DNA from: Epiperipatus broadwayi
Lineage: Eukaryota; Onychophora; Udeonychophora; Euonychophora; Peripatidae
Assembly: GCA_028023455.1 (NCBI GenBank)
Contig: JAQFVV010000442.1
Location: forward strand, 386,001 to 450,000
Direction of reading: 5' to 3'
Length of the DNA stretch: 64,000 nt
Below the pieces are notes generated by a model. That model was not told the DNA's origin. It was given only the letters and a program-made list of their open reading frames with translations, and searched no databases. Below are positions 50,408 through 62,250 of this stretch, piece by piece; position 1 is the first letter of the stretch, and every line of letters starts with the position of its first letter. Position numbers and translations under genes: made by a program.

Positions 50408-51199
50408 TAATGATATTTATTATTTATCTTAGAGAATCCTATTTTTCATAGGAATCCTAGTAATTCTCTTTTTCTTATATATATACACATGTATATATAT
50501 ATGAGTGTTAAATTTTATATTTGACCCCAAAAAATTTTCTTAAATAGGTTGCTCAGAACAACCAACAACCAAAGAAATGATAGTAATTCCAAAATTACAT
50601 AACATTTTTTATATGAATTTTTTAGAAGATATGTATATATATATTTTCAATTTTTAATGACTTTAGCAAATGTGCTAAATAAAAATTAAATTAAGACTTC
50701 TGTAAACTTGTTTAAAATTTAATTAAAAATATATATATATAAAGCTATTATATATGATTCATTAAAATTTTATAAAAAATTAAATTTAAAATAATGTATA
50801 ATCACAAACATATATATAATTCAAAGAATTTAAAAGATTTTATTGACAATCATATATTCACAAATAAAAGATATGTTCCCTTACTGTAGGACAAATGCCT
50901 GCCCAGCACCTCTTACCAGATGTAAACAATGGAAATAACAATATCCAACCTATCTAACAGGATTTTTCTTTTTTAATGTAATCTTTACTTATGAATAAAC
51001 TGTATTCATTTACCAACCCAATAACTGAATGATTTGGAGATTTTTACTTATCTAAAACAATGTTCAAATTCCATCCTAATTCCCTGTACCATTATGTCTT
51101 TCACTGATTTATATAAATATTAATTATTGCAATGCTTTTAATAATATATAATCATGGCATTGATAAACTTTCTACATACTGCTTGTGACAGATTTCAAC
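50408..51199 (+). other. 3' flank / probable 3' UTR
   Basis: AT-rich. AATAAA-type signals lie near 50680 and 50857, either of which could end the transcript. I cannot choose between them from sequence. Confidence 0.4.
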
Positions 51200-52060
51200 T
51201 TAAAAACTCAAAATGATTCTATTAACATTTGCATTCTTGAGCTTATAAAAATAGCGAAATTGATAATTGACATTAATCAAAATGAACGAATTTTAATAAT
51301 GATAAAGCCGTATTAGTCTGAGAATTAATTCTATCTTATAAAGTTTAATTTTTTCCCCATATTAAATGAAACTGGATATCACTTGTTAGATTTACTATTC
51401 TATAAGATCGAGAATGCAAATATATATATCGATTCATTTTGTATTTGCAAATTGAAATCATAAAAATGTAAGGGAGTGCTTTAAGTTACATATTATTTGA
51501 AGTGTTGCGTTAATTAATATTTACATGAATGAAATTTGGTTATTTACCCATAAGAATATTAAAATAAGGAGAAATTAACTTTCCATTATAAAGTTAAATT
51601 ATTTGTCATATTGACTGAAGTTTTGATAACAACTTGACTATTAATGGAAGTTATCCTGATTAAAATTACTTATTATATTTGCTATTATAAGATCAATAAT
51701 GTAAATTGATTTATTTTATATTTGCAAAGCAAATACGATAATAGAAAGCAATGCACTGACAGATACAATTAACACTTGGAAAGTTACTGATCAAGTGATT
51801 ACATAACTATTATCACTAAATTAATTAGTATTTACAAATTTGATATTCAGCTACTTATTCACAAAGATATTAAAATGAGTAAAAATTAATTATATTTTGT
51901 GAAGTTAAAATATAAACATATTGAATAAGGCTTAGGTGATATCCAGTACAATTAGATATTGCCCTGATTAAAATTAATTTTCAGATTACTTATCTTTATA
52001 AAAATTGAGGAAGGAAATGTAAACCAATTCATTCGTGTAAATCTGACAAAAGGACAGTGC
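51200..52060. repeat. Degenerate tandem repeat, ~285-310-bp units
   Basis: Three diverged units. ATAAGATC(G/A)A..AATG(C/T)AAAT occurs near 51402 and 51686 with a weaker match near 51996. The ATAAAGTT(T/A)AAT block and the CGATTCATTTTGTATTTGCAAA block keep register. Confidence 0.55.
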
Positions 52061-53361
52061 ATTTATGGGACTAATATATATATATGTTAGAAAGAGAAGT
52101 ATTGTTTTTATTTAATAGTAGTATTTATTCAAAGTAGTATCATATATGGCCACCAAATCATTACAAACCAGGATAACACTGAAAAATAAAACAAATCCTC
52201 ATAAGAAACATTTAATCTCCAAAGGCAAATTCCAATTCATCAGTTGTGCTAGAATTTTAAACACATACAGTAAATATAACAATCACGTCATTATATAATA
52301 ACAAACCACAAATGTACACTGTTGTTTGGAAATGTGAATAATATTAAATTCACAAAAATGTAAATCACATCTATTTAACTAAATAATCTCGAACTGATTT
52401 ATTTAAATGTATCATGAATTAATTAATGAAGTCTGACAAAAAAAAACAACAACATTTGTAACTGATATAAATTTATATACAGTATATGTTTATCAGTATA
52501 TGACATTAAATCTATATATATGAGGGGTGGCTGTATTTACAAAATAAAAGAAATATCATCAGTCTTTCTTTTAATTATAATGAAGCCAAAATATTTCCAT
52601 TTATACTGAAAAAAAAAAACCCAACAACTTAGAATTACTTTATATGATTCATCACAATTGTATGAGCGGCAGACAAGTGTTTGAATCAATTCTCAGCTGA
52701 GAAAAGTTTGACTTGTGCTCAGTCTGAGCAACTGATTGTATAATTTTGGTTTATTAGAATTATTACTAATATTATATGCTGTTTAGATCTCTCCATGAAC
52801 TTTGGAATGAAAATATCTTTTGTTTATAATGTTAAAGATTAAATTTGATGTTATGTTATTATGTATATTTATATAAGTAATGTTTAAAATCAAAATGCTG
52901 TATATTTATTCATGTATGTATAATCTTATCTGTCTGTTTGTGCATATATATATATTCTAATTGTGCCATAGAGACATGTTCAAATTATAGTTTTTATCAT
53001 ATTTTCTAAAATTTGTTTTAGTTGTCATCTTAAAGATATTTAATGCGTGCTGTTGTTTTTTTTATTGGTCATCTATTTTGTTTTTGTTTTCTTTTCTAAA
53101 ATTTATATATATAAGTCATTTCACTGAATATTTAATCCATTTAAATATTTGAATGAAATTGTTTTTTTCTATCCTGTGTACTTCATTTTTTCATTGAATA
53201 AATTTTTTGTTCTTAAAAATAAAATGCAATACTTATATTTTTTATAACATTTGTATTTAATAATTGTTGGTATTTATATAAGGCAGATATTTTTTTTTTT
53301 CTTAACATATCACAATATTAACACAATTTTCTTTTGAAATCAGTTCAGAAACTGATAAACA
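52061..53361. other. Intergenic DNA
   Basis: AT-rich; no gene recognised. Short TA microsatellites only. Confidence 0.45.
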
Positions 53362-53690
53362 GATATTAAACAGGCACAGTAGTGCCACCCTGTGCCAACC
53401 AGAATAATCAATGGATGCCAGAAGGCATGTGCATAAAATCCCCATCTAGTGCCTACTCATTCAATATCCCCAGACTAGTGCCTACTCATCCAATATCCCC
53501 AGACTAGTTTCTCAGTAGGCACTAAATGGGGATTTTATGCACATGCCTTCTGGCATCCATTGATTACTCTGGTTGGCACAGGGTGGCACTACTGTATGGA
53601 GTTTTGCCTGTTTAATAATAGTTATGTGCTAGCATAAGAAATGGTGATCATGTGATGTTTAGTGATAAACTGATATTCAAAAACTTATTT
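53362..53690. mobile_element. Hairpin MITE, family A copy 3 (best preserved)
   Basis: Arms at about 53365-53450 and 53515-53616 are long inverted copies: GTGCCACCCTGTGCCAACC...GGCATGTGCATAAAATCCCC on the left, its reverse complement on the right. The centre has a short direct duplication of TAGTGCCTACTCATYCAATA. The left arm lacks about 10 bp (AAACTCCATA) present in the right arm. The right flank GTGATCATGTGATGTTTAGTG is shared with copies 1 and 2. Confidence 0.85.
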
Positions 53691-55959
53691 CTGCTCAGTA
53701 AATCAGGATTCAAGAAATTATCTTGGGATTAGTTATAACATATTTAAAATGTGAATTCACTCTAAAAAAATGTAATGGGATTCCAGTGTATCATCATACC
53801 AACATATTATTATACTTCCATTTTAAAAGTTATTGCCAATATCTTTACTCACTATATTAATTAAAAAAAACATTATGTTGATGATAAATAGCTTCAGTAA
53901 ATCTCAATATTAGTGATACTTGCTTTGCAACTCCAAAATCCTTAATTTAAGTATTGAATAAAATCAGTAGATGTTATATGATTATACAAACTGGTTTTGT
54001 ACAATTAGTTCTATCTATCTTATTAGTTTTTTTTTGCTGATAATAGTACTTTATTTGCACTGTTCTCTACTCAGTAACTACTTTTTATTCTTACTTTGCT
54101 GATGTGATGTGATACACTGTGACTTCTCCTACTACAAAATATTAAATAATTAGAAATTGGTTACAAAAAACTAGTTGCACCGCCAAACTAGTGTCTACTG
54201 ATTTTATTGCTTACAATGTTGTTTCTAAAGATGCAAAACAAATGTTGCTAGTGATAACATAAGCTGAAGAGAAAATCAGTAGACATATATTTAATCTGAG
54301 ATGGATCTTCATTATTATGCAAAGCAATTTCAAACATCAAAAGTTGATTGCAGTTTTTGCCACAGCTTTAAATGTAAGATGATTAAAATAAATGATATTA
54401 TAAAACTAGTACATTATAACAAACTATCCTTTATAATGATCAAAGATATCACTTAGCCATAATATCATTTTGTTTAAATGTCCCAATCTACCTACTATAA
54501 CTATAGTTGATACTATGACATTTATATAAATTAAGAGTTTTTTCAATAATGCCACTACTTCCACATACAACTCTATCTAGATATTATCTCCATATCTTAT
54601 GTGTGTGCATGCAAATTGATATTTGTTATCAATTATTAGAGTGCTGTTGATTTATTTCATTAAACTTTTATAAAAATATTTACAAAACAATGTAATCATC
54701 AATTAAGGTATTTGTAAATAATATTGCTTTTGAATTACTTTTTCATCAACAAAGATGATCTTAACCCATATTATGAGAAGTTTTCAGATGACTCATAATA
54801 ATTAATTGCTTAGAGAATATTTTTTTTTATAAAACAAATTTAATGATTTGATTTTTCCCTCTATTTTGGTGGAGTAAAATGATCATATGTGCAGTACTTG
54901 GCCATTGCTCACCTTTTTTTCCCAATGATTTATAATATACTTATAGTATCCTTGCATAAACTTTAATAATAAGGTTGTTCCATAAATTAAATCAGTTTTT
55001 CAAATTAGCTTTATTCTCTTCAGCTCATTAATTGAATTCAAAGCAAGTTTTGTGAAGAATCAGTATAAACTTTTCTTAAACAATTCAAGCAAATGATCTT
55101 TGCTTTATGGCATGGTATTACCACCAGGTAGTACCTGAAGGATTTCCAAAATATTTATATGAACAAAATGACCAGTCAAATAGAAAATGCTTCAGCATTA
55201 TAAGTTTGTGACAAAACTACTGCTGAAAAATTGGTGAATGCTTGCAAAATATATTTAATAAATATATACTTTCCATACAAATGGTAAGAGATTCACATCC
55301 ACGTGTTACATAAGCATTTTTTCAGACTGCTGAAGATTTCTATGCAATCCTTAGGAATTCATAATATATAACTGAATATCAAATAGAGGTACTTGATACA
55401 TTATTGGAAATAAATCTAGATGTTCTCAAATCACAAGCAACTCAACTCCCCATAGTCTTAATTAAAGCTACAAAACCCTGTGGCTGACTATCTTTGGTAA
55501 TAAAGCATTCCTCTCTGTAGAGATTTGAAACATGCCTTTGTCATTAATATTCTATCTAAAGCCATTTATGTTCACTAATGTGTGTGTGATAAAATATCCA
55601 TCAATAAAATACAATTTTTGGATTTTTTCCCCTTATGTGATAATTTAAAAAACCAATTGCACAATAGGTTACCAAGATGGCCGACTCATTTATAGCCTTT
55701 ACGATGATTGCAGAATATGATAAAACAAACAAATTATACAATAAGCAAAAGAAATGATCAAATATCTCTAATTTCTTTAAAGGTTTTTCTATAGTAGTAG
55801 CATAAAGAGGAAAAAACTTCTGCATAGAAAATAAGTAAAAAATTAGAATAAAAATAAATTTTAAAAAAAATGTGAAAAAAGAATTGTTAATCGAACTATA
55901 TATATATACTTGTGTGTATTAAAGATTTAACTTAAAATAAACAAACAAAAATTATTTAT
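53691..55959. other. Intergenic DNA
   Basis: AT-rich. A GATGTGATGTGATACACTGT segment near 54100 echoes 31690. A TAAGGTTGTTCCATAAA segment near 54971 is reminiscent of mariner-type ends but has no partner. No gene is supported. Confidence 0.4.
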
Positions 55960-56102
55960 ATCTTCCGCTTTTGGCAGCCATCTTTGCAACTGGTCTTACA
56001 AAAAGTGTCCCTTAGCGATTCAATTTCAGGAAGATAGGGACGATTGTCCCCTTACCTTTACGTTTCTTATTCAAGGTAAGTCGGTTTTAATCATTATATA
56101 TT

Positions 56103-58735
56103 ATGGAAAGTGATAATATAATCGATAACTCACAAATTAAGGTTAGCCCCGATCTCAGCATTCAATCTTGCAATGCAGTCATCGGTCATAAATTTTATAG
56201 CCTTAGATCTAATCTAAATTCATCCAAAATAACTTCTACAACAAATAAAAACCCACAAACCAATATTTCAAAAGAAAACAGCATCACAAATATCAACAAA
56301 AGTTTAGAAAATATTCAACTTACCCCTAATATAAGTAATAGCATTAATATCTCATCAAGCGAAACTATTGAAATTATTAAAAATTCAAGCAAAAACCAAT
56401 CATCACCTCTCCGAAGACTTTACGCACCCTCAGAAGACTCTAATGAGCAATTTCCTTTGCCCAATAATACCCTGGAAACCATATCTGAAAATAATAGACA
56501 AAATTACCGACAAGATGATTTCGGCGAATTTTTTAAAGTTAAAACTTTTCCATCAGAGGTCGACAAAACCAGTGCTGTCACATTACAGTTTGTCAACAGT
56601 AAATTTAAAAATCAAAAAGAAGAAATAAATTTTAAAACCGATAAATCACATTCCAGAACAAACAAAGATTATAGCGCAGAGCAATCCATTGCTACTTCAG
56701 CCAACTTACAATCTAATCCAATTTCTTCAATACCAATATTGAAAAATTCCTCTATGTACGCAAATATCGTAAGGTCTAAAAATCTGAGAGCATCTCCGAA
56801 AATATTAAGGCCGATAATTTCAATGAACTATATTTGAATATCTCAGAACTAGACATAGAACAAGAATCAAACACTTTGGAAAATGTCTCATTTAATATAA
56901 ACGATCTTAATGATGACATGTTCCTAAAAATAAATAATGAGTTCAACAAAACAATTCCCAATAGCCTATATAAATCGTTTGCTAACTACTACAGCGATAA
57001 GTCGTTAATCTTAGCCATAACAAATCAACAATGTGCTCTATATAAGTTCCCTCTAGAACAGCTATACAGTCTAATCAATCAAAAACAATTAGGCAGAGGC
57101 ATTCATATGATTCTTAATCATCCCAATGGCCGCTATGTTATCGTTGAGTTTAAAATGTGGGCGGACCATATGAACTTTAAAAATAAATACAGATCTTTAG
57201 GAAATTTTATACTATGCTCCATAGATATGAACCGTCCTGTTACACTATCCGGCAGAATCCAAAACTGCCTTGCCCACTAGAAAGAACAAGAACTACAAGA
57301 CATCCTTATTAATTATGGTTCAGTTAGCAAATTTAAACACCTATTAAACCCTCACTGCGAAGATCAAATCCTGTCCAATACAGTTATCTTCACACTTACA
57401 TTGAAGAAAAACATTATACCCACTATTATAATTGCAAGAGGCTCTCCTATGGTTTTGACTTTCAGGGAAGTACATCCACAATGTTTCTTCTGCCTTCAAA
57501 GAACACACCTCATTAAAGATTGTGCAGCAAGAATATGTACACACTGTGGTATTAAAAAGAATAAAGTTCACAGATGTCCTGGTAGACCTACTAACACGGC
57601 TTTCACATCCTTAAATAGACAATCACCACATGGGCCTAATTCAATCAGCAACCTCACAAACCCAGACAACCTGATTCAAATAAATCCTCCAACAAACCCT
57701 TTCACATCCAAACCTATCTTTCAAAATGAAAATATTCAAGAAAGAACAAACGACAACCTCTACACTAATAGTAGTGAATCAGAGATCCAAGCAATTACAT
57801 ATACTGCGCCTAAACCAATCACTCAAACCGATAGGACCAAAGATCTTACATTCGATACATATTATACTAATCCCCGAGAAACAATACTAGGCCAAACTCT
57901 TGTTACAAAAGAAAGCAATATGACCAAACCACCTGACGAGAGCAAGGAAAATACAGGCGATGAAGAAAATACACTCAAAAAATTTCAAAACAATCCATCC
58001 ATAACAACTCCCACCCAGTCTAAAACCATTGATACATCTTCATGTGGGTCAGTTAAGTCCAGTAAACGTAAACAAAGTGATCCACAAACTGTCCTCAATT
58101 CTTCAACTCCTGCAATAATTAACCATCCAGATGAAAAGGCTTGTCAAACACATAACCCGAAAGTCAGCATAGTTAATGTTTCCCAACAGTTACAGCAAAC
58201 CGAAAATGACTCAGGTCTAAAATTTAAAACAAATTCCTATAACAATAAAAAAACACTTTTATCAAAAGAACAGGAAAATGAAAAAAACACTATTAAACTT
58301 CAAAACCCTCAAAAAACTGACACAACAAATACCCAAAATACAAATAAGAAAATTAAAAGAAAATCAATTCGTTCAGATAAATCAAGCTCTGATGATGATA
58401 GCGCCCATCTGATACATTACTCACCTCCACCCTCTAACAAACAAATTTCAGATATATCAAGCACAAAGCCTCGCAAATACATAGAAAAAAAGAGGAAAAC
58501 CATGGATCCTACAACCATTGATACCATTGATCCTTCTGACGAATCTCAGACAGATTACACTACTTCATCAGACACCGAAGACTTCATGGATGCGTTTCCT
58601 CAACCAACAACTATATCACCAATCCATCCACAAATTCAATCACAAGACTCTGATTTCCAAACAACATCAGACCTCATTAACATGGAGATGTCCCACATTG
58701 ACTTGGTACACTTTGCTGAGGACGGTTTGGATTAA
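56103..58735 (+). pseudogene. LINE ORF1 (Gag-like, two zinc knuckles), one frameshift and one stop
   Basis: The reading frame opens at ATG 56103. It shifts at an A5 run near 56778-56782 into the frame used up to TAA 58733-58735, with a premature TAG at 57278-57280. The composite is about 877 codons. It begins Ser/Asn-rich. A compact globular region (about 56960-57470), possibly RRM-like, follows. Then come two zinc knuckles: CFFCLQRTHLIKDC (57482-57523, C-x2-C-x4-H-x4-C) and a variant CTHCGIKKNKVHRC (57536-57577). The C-terminal half is long, polar and probably disordered, ending acidic. ORF1 proteins of this type bind the element RNA. The stop, if read as a single mutation, is the youngest-looking lesion. 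Confidence 0.8.
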
Positions 58736-58741
58736 TCTATC

Positions 58742-61700
58742 ATGTTCTGCAAAATTGCTGGCATTAATATTCGCGGCATCAACTCAATTGATAGAGTTCT
58801 AGCTATTAAAAACTGGCTCTCGCTCTGCTCCCCTCATAGACTTCTTATGGGTGAAACTAAATATCACCATAAGACCGATCATAAAATACTATCTCTTCTC
58901 TCAACTCTCGGATTTACTAGATTTTCCATAGGCCATTCTGCTTCAGGTGGAGTCAGTATTCTGCTCAGCAAGTCAACACCACCAAACAGTTTTAGCATTC
59001 TATTCCTAGCTGCCAATATTATTATCATAGAAATAGACTATTGGGGTTATCCGATCATCATAGCTTATATATATACAGTCAAAGACACCTCTCAATATCT
59101 AAAAATAATCCACATCCTAAATGCCATCAACACTAACAGAGCCTCCCCTACTATTCTTCTGGGAGACTTTAACACCACATACAATGACTTCAACAAGAGA
59201 TTTTTGCATCTAATAAATCGCAGATTAATGTGTGGAGAGGGCTTCTTCCCTCCCAAAGCCTACTCTTTCTATACTAAAACTAAAAAGTCCCTGATTGATT
59301 TGGTTTACTACACCCCAGACCTCCATTTCAACCTTGATGCAGCCTTGGCCCCTGTTGCTTTCTCTGATCATATGGCTCTAATCTTACAACTTACACCTAT
59401 TTCAATCCCTGCACCTATTGATGGACCTGGTAAAACCATGCGCATGATCACCCAATCAAATATGACCGAAGCGATAGTATCTGAGGCATACATCCTTTTC
59501 CAGAAAATAAACATCCTTTCCCTTCCTGCTGAGGAGGGCTGGTTTTCCTTCATCGGAATACTACAATCCATATTAAATCACCATGTCAGGAAAATCAAAG
59601 GACCTAATGGCCTTCTAAATGATCTAACAGACATTAATATACAACTTCAAGCTTTACAGCAAAATTTCACAAATACAGAAAAAATCATCTTCCTTAAAAA
59701 TCTTTACAAAATCAAGCAAAAGTCCCTTGCAGAATATATATCCATCAGAAGAGCCAAATGTTTCTTAGCACAACAACACTGCTGGATGAGAGACTACCTT
59801 AGATGGGCACTGGGGTACAATAGAAAACAAATCACTCCCTTATCCATTAATTCTAATGGAACCAATCTCGTTGGCTTTCCAATGATGCAGCACATCAGCA
59901 AACAATTCTGCCAATTAATGCAAAAAGATGGAGCTCCTCCTATAAACAGCTGGTTGGATGCTGGTGACCCCGGCGAACATGTCATCACAGAAATCCAAAT
60001 AAAAAAAAAGATAACATCTCTCCCTGACGGCGTTCATCCTGGCCTTCATGGCATCCCAAATTTCCTTCTCAAATACCTCAGTCAATTCACTGTGCCAATT
60101 ATTAAAAAAATGATTGATCACCTAGCCTCCGGCAACAGAAACATAACAGATCTTTACACAGTGGCACTCGTGCCTTTTATTAAAAAAGCAAAACCACTAA
60201 ACGACATTAACAATATCCGGCCAATTTCCATGACCCCATTGCTTATCAAGATAATTGAGTCAGTCATTAAAGATCAAATCCAAACTCAAATCCTTAGCCA
60301 TATCTCGTCAAACCAATACGGAAAAAAGGAATCATCAACCTCGCATGCTATGTCCAATGTAACTGCACTATTCAATTACATCAGAGGACATCGTAAATCA
60401 AAACCTATTGCTGTCCAGCTGGATGTTGCGGCAGCATTTGATTCAGTCCAGATAAATATCCTCCTGGATATTCTGTTAGAATGCGACATTCCAGCCGGGA
60501 TTGTTCAGATGATCAGCAATCTGCTCAACAACAGAGAGATTTTTCTCTCTCTTGATGGCAAGATCACACCAGGCTTCAAGCCATACAAGTCGATCCCTCA
60601 AGGATCCCCGCTCAGTGCCCTTTTCTTCACAGCATACATCAACCCTCTTCTGATGGATATAGAAAAAACCTCCCTGGAATTTTCCTTCCCTCTCTCAATA
60701 AAAACTTCAATGTATTTGCATATATAGATGACATCATGGTTGTTCTTCCCACCATTAAATACCTTCCCCATCTCATGAACATCTTAAACAGAAATACAGC
60801 GAAACTTGGCCTACAAATAAACTTTAACAAATCTTCCATCTGGAAGATTATGTCTGGTAAACAAATTCACTCTCCCTTTTCTGCAAAACCCCAAAGATAC
60901 CTAGGTTTCCCAATCTTCAAAACACCAACTGCAATGGCAAAAGAGATTCAAGATGCAATCCTCCATTCAACTGAAAACCATCACCATGTCACTCTCTAGA
61001 GTATACCTTTCATTATATGGAAAGGTTGGCCTCCTCAACATGATCATAATGCCAAAAATCTCATATTACCTTCCATTCGTAAAAATGTCTAAACAGTTTC
61101 AAAATAAAATCAACCGATTATGTACCAAACTTCTTTGGAGAGGAAGGACAGTTGCTATTAGCTTGCGAGGCATCCAACGACCATGCAGGTTCAATGGACT
61201 GTCATTCCACTCAATACAAGCAATAATTTTACAGAAAACCCACAACACTCTACATAATCTGATCCTCTCCTGTGGATACTCCAACATTATTAAAAAAATT
61301 ATGACAGATCGTCCTCCGCCCTCTGTCAGTTCATGGATAGCCTCCCTAATAGACCACCTACAACTTTATAACCTAATAATGCCCTTTAAACCTTAACAAA
61401 AAAATCACCTTATGGGAAGCATACAATATAATCAACTATAATCAACAACCCATAAAAACCAGCCTAAAAGTAACCAACCAAAGACTCATTTCACACTTTA
61501 AAAGATGGAGTCTGGAACCCAAATTCCTTGACTTCATCATTAAAATAAATCTTAATGCGCTTCCCACGAATTGGTTCCTTTATCACCGAAGAGGTTTTAC
61601 CAGCATTGACCCTATATGTGGTCTGTGTGCTCGTGAAGATGAAACCATAGACCATATTATACACCGGTGCCCAAGACTTAAAACACTGAAAGATATAATT

Positions 61701-61967
61701 ATAATCAATTCCAACATAAGACCTGATATGATTTCCTCACTTGAAAATGCCATTCATAATGGGTTTTTTTCAATAATAAGGCTTTCTACCTTTGTCCTTT
61801 ATTCCATATGGATAGTGAGATGCAAAACTCTCATGGAATTACCCCCGCCACAAATCATACCATTGTTTTATCAAACGCTCAAAAAAATCAAGAAACGTGA
61901 CCAGCTCCTGGCCTCCAGTAAAGTCTTTGATGACACCTGGTCTTTAACTGCTCTTTCCTTTTCCTGA
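58742..61967 (+). pseudogene. LINE ORF2 (APE endonuclease and reverse transcriptase), three frameshifts
   Basis: Starts at ATG 58742, two codons after the ORF1 stop and in the same frame. Endonuclease: N9, E38 (GETK), GDFN at 141-144, SLID at 183-186, SDH at 208-210, so all hallmark residues are present. RT motif A is QLDVAAAFD (from residue 559) and motif B PQGSPLSA (from 619). Motif C is FAYIDDIMV (60715-60741), in a shifted frame. Shifts fall near 60700, 60955 and 61390. The final frame ends LSFS at 61967 and contains CGLCAREDETIDHIIHRC (about 61617-61670), a CCHC-like tail. No RNase H is obvious. The length, about 1075 codons, is normal for APE-type LINE ORF2s. This is a dead copy whose catalytic residues survive. 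Confidence 0.85.
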
Positions 61968-62250
61968 TTATCAACTCCTACCTACCAGCATTATAGAATA
62001 GGAAATTCTAAAAGAAAATATTCATGTTTATATAAAAAATGCTTATTCCATTAATCAAGTTCTTAGAATCTCATCACTATACCTAACCACATAAGAGTAT
62101 AACAATTGTACTCTCATAACAAAATCTAGCCAGATAACAAATAGAACATTATACAATCATATTATTGTACAATTTATTCATTTATCTATCCTTTATTAGT
62201 ATGTAATCACTATTTATTGTTAATAAAATTTTTGTTGAAATGAAAAATTA

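Larger units (their letters stand above)
55960..62250 (+). mobile_element. Near full-length non-LTR (LINE) retrotransposon, recently inactivated
   Basis: A block of visibly higher GC and long open frames in AT-rich DNA. The order is a 5' leader (about 55960-56102), ORF1 (56103-58735), ORF2 (58742-61967) and a 3' tail with AATAAA at about 62222. It carries an apurinic-type endonuclease, RT and a C-terminal CCHC-like tail, and no LTRs. Total disruptions seen: one frameshift and one stop in ORF1, three frameshifts in ORF2. The clade is not decided; L1/Tx1-like or CR1-like are possible. It lies downstream of the ABCG8-like gene in the same orientation. Confidence 0.85.

Noticed and set aside
54960-55330. 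Possible mariner-type terminus and degraded coding
   Set aside because: Only one terminus-like string, no matching inverted end and no transposase motif.
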